From the NCBI GenBank assembly GCA_030835005.1, contig JAUQWT010000108.1, positions 1 through 12,769 on the forward strand: a stretch of 12,769 nt of DNA. Direction: 5' to 3'. The notes below the pieces were generated by a model. The model was not told the DNA's origin. It saw nothing but the letters and a program-made list of their open reading frames with translations, and made no database searches. Source of the DNA: Ignavibacteria bacterium (GTDB lineage: Bacteria > Bacteroidota > Ignavibacteria > Tepidaquicellales > OLB5). Position numbers and translations under genes: made by a program. Position 1 is the first letter of the stretch; every line of letters begins with the position of its first letter. Shown piece by piece: positions 7,867 to 12,769 of this stretch.

Positions 7867-9636
7867 TTAATCTTTGCCTTTAGCAAGATCAACACTGATG
7901 CGCTTGCCTTTTATTTGGTTATCATTCATAGTTTCTATGATGTTGTTAGCATGTTTCTTATCAACATCAACAAAGGTGAACTTATCATAAATATCAATTG
8001 TGCCAATTGCCTTGCCGGGAATACCGGTTTCACCTGTAAACGCGCCAAGAATATCGCCTGCACTTATATTCAGCTTCTTGCCAACATTCACATAAAGCCT
8101 TACCATTGATGCATCCGGAGCTTTTTTGAATCCTTTATTCCTGTCATCGCCAAATGATTTCTCTTTCTTGTAGCCTTTATCTCTGTCTCTATCACGGCTG
8201 CCTTCAAATCTCGGCTTTCTCTCTCTATCTCCGCCCCTTTCTCTGTCTCTTGAATCTCTTCCGCGTTTATCACGGCCTTCATACCTGCTTTTCCTGTCAT
8301 CGTGTCCATAGGATGAAGAATCTTCCTGCACAACTTCAACAGGCTCTTTGGTGAGCAGAAGTTTTACAAGTCCCGCTGCAATCTCAAACGTGGTGAAATC
8401 TTCCTCAACAAGCTTGTTGATGTAACTTTCGTACTTGGTAAGGTCATTGCCTTCGCCTATAGCTTTTTTGATCTCATCAAGGAATGTTTCCGTCCTTAAT
8501 TCTGCCACGTCTTCAGGACTTGGCGGATTCTTGCGCGTAATTTTAGATTTTGTAAAGCGTTCGATGTCTCTTATCTTATGCATTTCTTTTCCTACAACAA
8601 AAGTATGTGATTGCCCCGTCCTGCCTGCTCTTGCAGTTCTTCCTATCCTGTGAACATAATACTCTTCATCCTGCGGCATATCGTAATTGAAAACTGCGTC
8701 AATATCATCAACGTCAATTCCCCTTGCAGCAACATCGGTTGCAACAAGCACTTCAAGCTTTCCGCTGCGGAACTTAGCCATAACTTTATCGCGCTGACTT
8801 TGCTTTAAGTCACCGTGAATTGCCTCGGCGGAATATCCCCTTGCTTTAAGATGAGCCACGAGGCCGTCAACTGCACGCTTTGTGTTACAGAACACAAGAG
8901 ATAGCTTCGGGTCATGTACATCTATCAGCCTTGAAAGTATCTCAAGCTTCATGTTTGGTTTTACTTCATAGTAAAACTGCTGAACATTCGGCACGGTAAC
9001 TTCTTTGTGCACAACTTTTACGTGTTCAGGTTTCTTTAAGTACTTGCCTGTTAAGTCAAGTATGGGTTTCGGCATCGTTGCGGAAAAGAATATAGTCTGT
9101 CTTTCCTTAGGCGCCTTCTTGAGGATTTTTTCTATGTCATCGCGGAATCCCATATTAAGCATTTCATCGGCTTCATCAAGTACCACTGTATGAATATTCT
9201 CTAGGTTAATGGTTTTTCTTTCCATGTGATCCATCAGCCTGCCCGGAGTAGCTATGATAATCTGCACGCCTTTACGGAGTGACATAAGCTGTCTTTCTAT
9301 TGACTGCCCGCCATATATCGGAATTACTTTAATACCCTTTTTGTATTTCAGCAGGTCGCCAAAACCCTCAGCTACCTGTATGGCAAGCTCGCGGGTTGGG
9401 CAAAGTACAATTGCCTGTATTAGTTTTGATGTCGCGTCAATTTTTTCGATTACGGGAATGCCAAAAGCGGCTGTTTTGCCGGTTCCGGTCTGCGCCTGCC
9501 CTATTAGGTCACGGCCTTCCATTAAAAATGGAATAGCCTGTGACTGGATTGGTGTTGCTTCTTCGTAGCCAAGATCCTGTATAGCTTTAAGGACCTCTTT
9601 TGAGAGATTTAACTCATCAAATTTGATTGTATTCAT
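7867..9636 (-). CDS. deaD: DEAD-box RNA helicase, DeaD/CsdA type with DbpA-like C-terminal domain
   Basis: An ATP-dependent RNA helicase likely to act in ribosome assembly or RNA decay, often cold-induced in bacteria. Motifs run in order over 589 residues: Q motif (GYEEATPIQ, 24-31), I AQTGTGKT (48-55), Ia PTRELA (80-85), Ib TPGR (130-133), II DEAD (154-157), III SAT (185-187), IV VFCNTKR (248-254), V ATDVAARGID (299-308), VI HRIGRTARAG (329-338). A helical region (about 370-432) leads to a highly charged Arg/Asp/Glu/Gly-rich linker (about 445-505), probably disordered and RNA-binding. The end (511-585, VRLYVNVGKKLNISAGDIL) is a DbpA-type RNA-binding domain. Start ATG at 9634-9636 precedes the FDELNLS opening common to the family. 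The upstream leader has only a weak purine-rich Shine-Dalgarno. Assignment to DeaD rather than DbpA rests on the longer linker. Confidence 0.95.
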   Translation of the reverse strand: MNTIKFDELNLSKEVLKAIQDLGYEEATPIQSQAIPFLMEGRDLIGQAQTGTGKTAAFGIPVIEKIDATSKLIQAIVLCPTRELAIQVAEGFGDLLKYKKGIKVIPIYGGQSIERQLMSLRKGVQIIIATPGRLMDHMERKTINLENIHTVVLDEADEMLNMGFRDDIEKILKKAPKERQTIFFSATMPKPILDLTGKYLKKPEHVKVVHKEVTVPNVQQFYYEVKPNMKLEILSRLIDVHDPKLSLVFCNTKRAVDGLVAHLKARGYSAEAIHGDLKQSQRDKVMAKFRSGKLEVLVATDVAARGIDVDDIDAVFNYDMPQDEEYYVHRIGRTARAGRTGQSHTFVVGKEMHKIRDIERFTKSKITRKNPPSPEDVAELRTETFLDEIKKAIGEGNDLTKYESYINKLVEEDFTTFEIAAGLVKLLLTKEPVEVVQEDSSSYGHDDRKSRYEGRDKRGRDSRDRERGGDRERKPRFEGSRDRDRDKGYKKEKSFGDDRNKGFKKAPDASMVRLYVNVGKKLNISAGDILGAFTGETGIPGKAIGTIDIYDKFTFVDVDKKHANNIIETMNDNQIKGKRISVDLAKGKD

Positions 9637-9767
9637 TGAATTTTTGTTTCTTTCTTATTTGTATTGATTTGTCTTCGGATTGGAACAGTCTGCTTAAGAG
9701 GTTTAAATCTGAAGTATTGAATGAGTACGAATATAGTGATAATAAATGAGATATGTGAGCCAGAATG

Positions 9768-9809
9768 GAACAACCATGTTCTCCCCCTAACAAGGTGAGT
9801 TAGAGGGGG
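9768..9809. repeat. Two adjacent small inverted repeats
   Basis: GAACA-ACCA-TGTTC (9768-9781) is followed directly by CCCCCTAAC (9783-9791) facing GTTAGAGGGGG (9799-9809), a stem with two unpaired bases and a 7-base loop. The C-run/G-run pair resembles interspersed CCCCCTAAC-type repeats found between genes in this type of genome. Confidence 0.45.
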
Positions 9810-9835
9810 TAATTCAAAAGCAAAACAAAAATCGC

Positions 9836-9857
9836 CACAAAGACACAAAGTCACAAA
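9836..9857. repeat. CACAAAG tandem triplet
   Basis: Three near-identical 7-8 base units, CACAAAG, ACACAAAG and TCACAAA, follow one another. Such CACAAAGACACAAAG strings recur between genes in many Bacteroidota-like genomes (recalled knowledge). No function is evident. Confidence 0.45.
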
Positions 9858-9874
9858 TGGATTTCCTAACAAAT

Positions 9875-9921
9875 GTCGTCCTGAGTCCCGCATCAAGTGC
9901 GGGATAAACTAGTCGAAGAAC
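9875..9921. repeat. Interspersed CTTCGACT/TCCTGA-type palindromic repeat
   Basis: A 47-base element bounded by GTCGTCCTGAG on the left and CTAGTCGAAGAAC on the right, enclosing a perfect 7-bp stem TCCCGCA (9886-9892), loop TCAAG, TGCGGGA (9898-9904). The ends match a class of short palindromic intergenic repeats seen in many bacterial genomes. Related TCCCGC hairpins recur at about 10010-10025 and 10780-10796. Confidence 0.6.
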
Positions 9922-9957
9922 AAAAAAAAGAGTGTGCAGAAAAAAATCTACACACTC
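9922..9957 (-). terminator. Rho-independent terminator downstream of the secreted protein gene
   Basis: Read on the minus strand, GAGTGTGTAGA pairs with TCTGCACACTC (one mismatch) around a six-T loop, followed at once by eight T residues (A-tract 9922-9929). It lies 78 bases past the stop at 10036 and fits the end of that transcript. It also separates the gene from the helicase. Confidence 0.75.
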
Positions 9958-9969
9958 AAGACACATTGA

Positions 9970-9989
9970 ACATCCGGTTTACCGGATGT
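9970..9989. repeat. Perfect 8-bp hairpin ACATCCGG/CCGGATGT
   Basis: ACATCCGG, loop TTTA, CCGGATGT. It lies between the secreted protein stop and the terminator, without a U-tract of its own. It could stabilise the 3' end of the transcript or be part of the repeat that follows. Confidence 0.5.
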
Positions 9990-10029
9990 GGGGTATCCTC
10001 TGAGTTAATTCCGCTTTAGCGGGACGATA
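9989..10029 (+). repeat. 41-base direct repeat, copy A
   Basis: Starts TGGGGTATCCTCTGAGTTAA and ends with a CCGC-TTTA-GCGG hairpin then GGACGATA. It matches copy B (10760-10800) at 33 of 41 positions without gaps, in the same orientation. The two copies bracket the secreted protein gene. Confidence 0.65.
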
Positions 10030-10035
10030 AGCTTT

Positions 10036-10548
10036 CTACTTCTTACGATAAGTGATCGTCTGTTTCATTTCCATATCTTTGCCATCATGACCTTTCATGA
10101 TCATAGTTAAGTTGTGGGTCATTGTATTTCCGTTTATCTCTATCTCCCTAACTTCCGTACCCCAATCGGTCTTTCCGTTTGCGGTTATTTTATTACCGCT
10201 GGATTTACCTGTGTATGTTCCAACCTGTCCCCAGTCATCAAATGACCATCCGGTGAAAGTACCATCAGCATTCAACTTCATAATTATTGTGCCATTAAAT
10301 GTTGTACCTTTATCATCTGAACCCGAGAGATCAATAAACATATACTGTCCGTGCTTCATATAATGGTTTGCAGATTCATTCCATTTGCTTCCCATCATAT
10401 CATATGGATCAGCAACCCAGTTGCCAAGCAGCATGTTCACAGTTTCATTGCTGATCGGGTCCGGCTTTTTCATATCCTGTGAATTTGCCGTCCATGTACA
10501 AATTAAGAATAGCAATGCAATGAATTTGATTGAAAAAATTGCCTTCAT
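10036..10548 (-). CDS. Secreted lipocalin-like small protein
   Basis: A 170-residue exported protein. Residues 1-23 are a signal peptide (MKAIFSIKFIALLFLICTWTANS, cut before QDM). The rest reads as an antiparallel beta structure: LLGNWVADPYDMMG, then Gly-turn strands (TTFNGTIIMKLNADGTFTGW, QVGTYTGKSSGNKITANG, REIEINGNTMTHNLTMIM) to a final TITYRKK. The LLGNWV opening and short strand pattern resemble lipocalin-like or DUF1579-like domains; I cannot name the family firmly, and the ligand is unknown. The ATG at 10546-10548 is well fixed by the Shine-Dalgarno AAGGAGGA just upstream. The frame stays open upstream to 10803, but that stretch is repeat sequence. A terminator follows at 9922-9957. 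Two 41-base direct repeats flank the gene, so it may be a moved or duplicated cassette (inference). Confidence 0.8.
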   Translation of the reverse strand: MKAIFSIKFIALLFLICTWTANSQDMKKPDPISNETVNMLLGNWVADPYDMMGSKWNESANHYMKHGQYMFIDLSGSDDKGTTFNGTIIMKLNADGTFTGWSFDDWGQVGTYTGKSSGNKITANGKTDWGTEVREIEINGNTMTHNLTMIMKGHDGKDMEMKQTITYRKK

Positions 10549-10555
10549 AACACTT

Positions 10556-10563
10556 CCTCCTTT
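10556..10563 (-). promoter_or_regulatory. Near-consensus Shine-Dalgarno AAGGAGGA
   Basis: On the minus strand AAGGAGGA precedes the ATG at 10548 by 7 bases. It is much stronger than the sites of neighbouring genes and decides the start, ruling out the longer upstream reading. It suggests high translation of the secreted protein. Confidence 0.8.
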
Positions 10564-10594
10564 AGTTTTTGATTGTTCTGTTTTAGAATAGTTA

Positions 10595-10625
10595 TGCAAA
10601 ATAATACAATGGGTTTGTATTTGCA
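10595..10625. promoter_or_regulatory. Inverted repeat in the leader of the secreted protein gene
   Basis: TGCAAA (10595-10600) and TACAA (10605-10609) mirror TTGTA (10615-10619) and TTTGCA (10620-10625), an 11-bp dyad with a 4-base bulge and a 5-base centre. It lies about 50-75 bases before the ATG. It could be an operator or an mRNA leader hairpin; the sequence does not tell which. Confidence 0.3.
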
Positions 10626-10654
10626 ATAATAATGGAGATGAGGAATGTCTTATG

Positions 10655-10699
10655 CTCCCTCCTCTCCTTCCAGAACAGGGGCCCGGGGGGGTGAGGCAG
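10655..10699. repeat. GC-rich interspersed repeat remnant
   Basis: A C/G-rich 45-base island in AT-rich DNA. On the minus strand it opens CTGCCTCACCCCCCCGGG and closes GGAAGGAGAGGAGGGAG. This matches the general form of the CTCACCCC...GGAGAGGGG intergenic repeats common across bacteria (recalled knowledge), here decayed. Confidence 0.5.
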
Positions 10700-10759
10700 T
10701 CTGAATATTTGCACAATAACAAAATTACACAATACACTTTGAATTCGGCGGTAGACAAA

Positions 10760-10800
10760 TGGGGTACCCTCTGGGTCAATCCCGCACTTGCGGGACAATA
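10760..10800 (+). repeat. 41-base direct repeat, copy B
   Basis: Starts TGGGGTACCCTCTGGGTCAA and carries a perfect TCCCGC-ACTT-GCGGGA hairpin. It is 33/41 identical to copy A at 9989-10029. It begins 12 bases past the potassium channel stop and could also serve as that gene's 3' hairpin, though no U-tract follows. Confidence 0.65.
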
Positions 10801-10812
10801 CACTCAACGGAC

Positions 10813-11769
10813 TCAACCCACTCTTTCCGTCTCACTCATTCTATCAAGCGCAACAATTGTTCTTCCCTCATCATCAAAACCGTATGCATTTGTGAATTTT
10901 GTATTCCATAAGATTTCATCGAACCGGTATGACGAGCGCGAGTGAACATTAGACATGAACATATCATCATATCCTTTCATTAATATGAAGAACTCAGCCT
11001 GCCCTTTTTCAAGGTCATCTTTGGTCAGTCCGTAAAGCGGACTCTCGTTATCAATAATATGATTGATCGTCCACAATAAAGAGAAGAAATTTATTGTGTT
11101 ATACTCAAGCTCTAAATTATAAAATTTGCGCATTGGCGAGCCACCGGATTCGTCCTTAAGTATGCTAAACATTACGCGCACTTCAACATCAATAATTTCA
11201 CTTCTCTGTTCATTGGCTATTCGGAACATGAATCCGGAAATATCTTTAAACGGAGCTATCACAGCGTTTTTGCTGTACATGATCTTCGATACCGGCTTTG
11301 AGAATCTGCCGTAAAACAAACCGGTTGCGATTGCCAGGCACATCAGGCCAATAAGAGATTCAAAAGCCGCAATTGAACTTGTCCAAAAACCAACGGGGCT
11401 TATCCTGCCATATCCAACCGTAGTAAATGATTGTGAGCTGAAGAAGAATGATTCCAGGAATTTCTCAAACTCACTGGATGCAATAACGCCAAGCAAATGA
11501 GTTTCAACTCCAAGCAAATAATATATTATGGCAAATATCAGATTGAGAAATACATATCCTCCAAATACAAATAGTATGAACTTTATCCAAGATATCCCGA
11601 CAAGGTGATGATAGAAATTGAACGATTCCCAAAACGGTAAACCCGTCCGGCGGCTGTTGAACGAGCCGTCTTTATTTAACAGCCTCTGGCCTTTTGTAAT
11701 ATCCTTACTGGATAGTCCTAAGTTTTGAATTTCTTCGTCTATGTTGTCGTCTTGAATTTTCTTATGCAT
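10813..11769 (-). CDS. Inward-rectifier-type potassium channel (KirBac)
   Basis: A 318-residue prokaryotic Kir channel, expected to form a tetrameric potassium pore in the inner membrane. A polar N-terminus (1-45) leads to the amphipathic slide helix (about 46-59, FWESFNFYHHLVG), TM1 (about 60-86), the pore helix (103-115) and the selectivity filter TTVGYG (116-121), followed by RISP. TM2 (about 130-155) ends in ATGLFYGRFSKP. The cytoplasmic beta-rich domain (156-318) carries the family's KNAVIAPF and FRIANEQRSEIIDVEVRVMF. This domain order and filter are diagnostic. ATG at 11767-11769 is the first in-frame start; its Shine-Dalgarno is weak. The gene stands alone, with repeats on both sides, and the next gene downstream on its strand is 264 bases away. 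The gating signal cannot be read from the sequence. Confidence 0.95.
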   Translation of the reverse strand: MHKKIQDDNIDEEIQNLGLSSKDITKGQRLLNKDGSFNSRRTGLPFWESFNFYHHLVGISWIKFILFVFGGYVFLNLIFAIIYYLLGVETHLLGVIASSEFEKFLESFFFSSQSFTTVGYGRISPVGFWTSSIAAFESLIGLMCLAIATGLFYGRFSKPVSKIMYSKNAVIAPFKDISGFMFRIANEQRSEIIDVEVRVMFSILKDESGGSPMRKFYNLELEYNTINFFSLLWTINHIIDNESPLYGLTKDDLEKGQAEFFILMKGYDDMFMSNVHSRSSYRFDEILWNTKFTNAYGFDDEGRTIVALDRMSETERVG

Positions 11770-11801
11770 AAATTAATAATATTTATTCCCCTGAGATAAT
11801 A

Positions 11802-11843
11802 GTCAAATGCACTATGTCCGCCTGCTGGCGTGATGCCTTTGAC
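11802..11843. repeat. Imperfect 42-base hairpin
   Basis: GTCAAA-T-GCA on the left pairs with TGC-C-TTTGAC on the right (outer stem of 9 bp with one mismatch). An inner CGCC-TGCT-GGCG stem sits at the tip (11819-11830). It lies in the leader of the channel gene, immediately beside a larger inverted repeat. Confidence 0.5.
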
Positions 11844-11859
11844 CCACAAGAAATTTTCT

Positions 11860-11957
11860 GTAGGGAATGCATTTGAGAGTTAACCCCCACAAACAGAATA
11901 TGTTTCTATCCGAGAATATTCTTGGTGTTAAATTTATCGTTGAAATGCATTCCCTAC
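11860..11957. repeat. Perfect 15-bp inverted repeat with 68-base centre
   Basis: GTAGGGAATGCATTT (11860-11874) is exactly mirrored by AAATGCATTCCCTAC (11943-11957). With small gaps the similarity continues outward into AAATTTTCT and TTAGAAATTT, so the whole element spans about 11851-11967. The centre contains the palindrome AGAATATTCT (about 11921-11930) and no open frame. It looks like a small non-autonomous element or interspersed repeat. Confidence 0.65.
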
Positions 11958-12017
11958 TTAGAAATTTGTTTATTGATACATGACTAAAAAAAATAGTAAT
12001 TCAAATTAAGTCCCTTT

Positions 12018-12188
12018 TCATTTATTTTTCTTAGACTTATCTTCATCTTCAACATCAAGACGGAATCTGTGCAGAATGCGGTGAACTATCGGTGTCACAA
12101 AATTCGTTGCACTCAACAGAGAGATCTTGATCAGCCGGATCCTGCATATCTATTCTGAGTTAAGCATTGTTTTGGCATGCTTTAGCAT
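12018..12188 (-). pseudogene. Small reading frame interrupted by one in-frame TAG
   Basis: On the minus strand a frame opens with ATG (12186-12188), reads MLKHAKTMLNSE, meets a single TAG at 12150-12152, then continues for 43 codons to a TGA at 12018-12020. The second part has protein-like composition: IRLIKISLLSATNFVTPIVH, then RILHRFRL and an acidic/basic tail ending DKSKKNK. I recognise no family. It may be a degraded small gene, the remnant of a gene's 3' end, or chance. An alternative in-frame start after the stop is TTG at 12114-12116. No good Shine-Dalgarno precedes the ATG. Confidence 0.3.
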
Positions 12189-12300
12189 TGATATATTACT
12201 ATGTTAGGCAAAATTAATAAACTAATTACGTAAATGAAATGTAAGTTGATTTGTTTTAATGTTTTATTTATGTTGCATAATAGAAAATTAACTTTATAGT

Positions 12301-12769
12301 ATGGAAATAGCTATTGCATTGTTGACCTTGATCGCCCTTGAAATCGTTCTGGGTATTGATAACATAATATTCATCTCTATACTTGCAGGCAAACTGCCTG
12401 AAGATAAGCAAAACAAAGCCCGTATAACCGGTCTTGCAGCAGCAATGATAATGCGCGTACTGCTGCTCTTTTCGATCTCGCTTATCATGAAACTTACCGA
12501 ACCTCTGTTTGCAATATTTGGAAATGAGATCTCCGGTCGTGACATAATATTAATTGTTGGCGGATTATTTCTCCTTGCAAAGAGTACTTTTGAGATTCAT
12601 GAAAAACTTGAGGGCGAAGATGAGGATGCGGGAGTAAAGAAGAAAGCGGCTTCATTTGCGGGTATCATCATTCAGATCATGCTCCTTGATATTGTTTTCT
12701 CGCTGGATTCAGTCATAACAGCAATTGGTATGACCGATATGCTCTGGGTAATGATAACAGCTGTGGTGG
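12301..12769 (+). CDS. TerC-family integral membrane protein, N-terminal part (runs off the right edge)
   Basis: TerC proteins are multi-pass inner-membrane proteins linked to metal (manganese) export and tellurite resistance. The visible 156 residues show the two family hallmarks: ALEIVLGIDNIIFISILAGKLP near the start (Glu14, Asp20, Asn21) and QIMLLDIVFSLDSVITAIG (Asp130, Asp136). Between them are hydrophobic helices at about 3-29, 42-63 and 80-98 (EISGRDIILIVGGLFLLAKS), and a charged loop EIHEKLEGEDEDAGVKKK. ATG at 12301 is the only reasonable start, since an in-frame TAA lies 9 bases before it. It is a few residues shorter at the N-terminus than many relatives. It diverges from the potassium channel across a 530-base gap, so co-regulation is not implied. 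Confidence 0.93.
   Translation, partial: MEIAIALLTLIALEIVLGIDNIIFISILAGKLPEDKQNKARITGLAAAMIMRVLLLFSISLIMKLTEPLFAIFGNEISGRDIILIVGGLFLLAKSTFEIHEKLEGEDEDAGVKKKAASFAGIIIQIMLLDIVFSLDSVITAIGMTDMLWVMITAVV

Larger units (their letters stand above)
9637..10035. other. Repeat-rich intergenic region, no convincing gene
   Basis: About 400 bases between the helicase start and the stop of the secreted protein gene, both on the minus strand. It contains the helicase leader (about 9637-9720), several unrelated interspersed repeats (9768-9921), a minus-strand terminator (9922-9957), a perfect 8-bp hairpin (9970-9989) and one copy of a direct repeat (9989-10029). An 87-codon minus frame across 9633-9896 is made mainly of repeat sequence and lacks family features. 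Confidence 0.7.
11770..12300. other. Intergenic region with inverted repeats and an interrupted small frame
   Basis: About 530 bases between the divergent channel and TerC genes. From left to right: the AT-rich channel leader, a 42-base hairpin (11802-11843), a long inverted repeat (11860-11957), an amber-interrupted minus-strand frame (12018-12188), and a very AT-rich stretch (12189-12300) that must hold the TerC promoter. I could not place a convincing -35/-10 pair there. Confidence 0.7.

Noticed and set aside
9836..9857. CRISPR-like array
   Set aside because: Units are 7-8 bases, contiguous and without spacers; no cas genes are present.
9633..9896. 87-codon minus-strand frame upstream of the helicase
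   Set aside because: It is built mainly from interspersed repeat sequence and overlaps the helicase start; no domain or ribosome binding site.
10549..10803. Upstream extension of the secreted protein to a 255-residue form
   Set aside because: The extra part translates repeat DNA, and a near-perfect Shine-Dalgarno plus signal peptide fix the start at 10548.
12273..12300. TTGCAT/TATAGT promoter for TerC
   Set aside because: The -10 box would end at the ATG, placing the transcript start inside the gene.
12294..12545. Minus-strand frame opposite the TerC gene
   Set aside because: Antisense shadow of a well-recognised TerC protein.

Overview
The window reads as ordinary chromosome of a Gram-negative bacterium of the Bacteroidota/Ignavibacteriota/Chlorobiota kind. 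I infer this from AT-rich intergenic DNA, several TTG starts with weak ribosome binding sites, exported proteins with signal peptides, an outer-membrane-barrel-like protein and a lipoprotein, a Bacteroidota-style S8 protease, and intergenic repeats of a type often seen in such genomes. The lineage is an inference; the window has no rRNA or other decisive marker.

Left part (1-6090), all minus strand, read from right to left: a 2-oxoacid dehydrogenase E2 subunit, two overlapping paralogous DUF4870 membrane proteins, a 243-base gap with degenerate repeats, lipoyl synthase (lipA), a secreted S8 protease, and the N-terminal part of the ribosome-associated GTPase HflX, cut by the window edge. lipA, the protease and hflX are tightly spaced and may form one transcript. 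LipA makes the lipoyl cofactor that E2 carries, so this stretch has a lipoate theme, but the E1, E3 and LipB partners are not in view.

Middle (6249-9636): diverging from E2 are a small barrel-like outer membrane protein and, 9 bases later, a metallo-beta-lactamase-fold lipoprotein of the UlaG/NAPE-PLD-like group. A DEAD-box RNA helicase with a DbpA-type RNA-binding domain converges on them, with only 10 bases between the stop codons.

Right part (9637-12769): a repeat-rich accessory-looking stretch. A 400-base gap holds several different interspersed repeats and a good minus-strand terminator. Then come a small secreted lipocalin-like protein with a near-perfect Shine-Dalgarno site, a KirBac-type potassium channel, a 530-base gap with nested inverted repeats and a small reading frame interrupted by one amber codon, and the start of a TerC-family membrane protein running off the end. 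The secreted protein gene lies between two imperfect 41-base direct repeats.

I do not see a defence system, CRISPR array, transposase, phage gene or biosynthetic cluster. The observations most worth checking are the direct repeats flanking the secreted protein gene, the amber-interrupted frame at 12018-12188, and the inverted-repeat element at 11802-11967.
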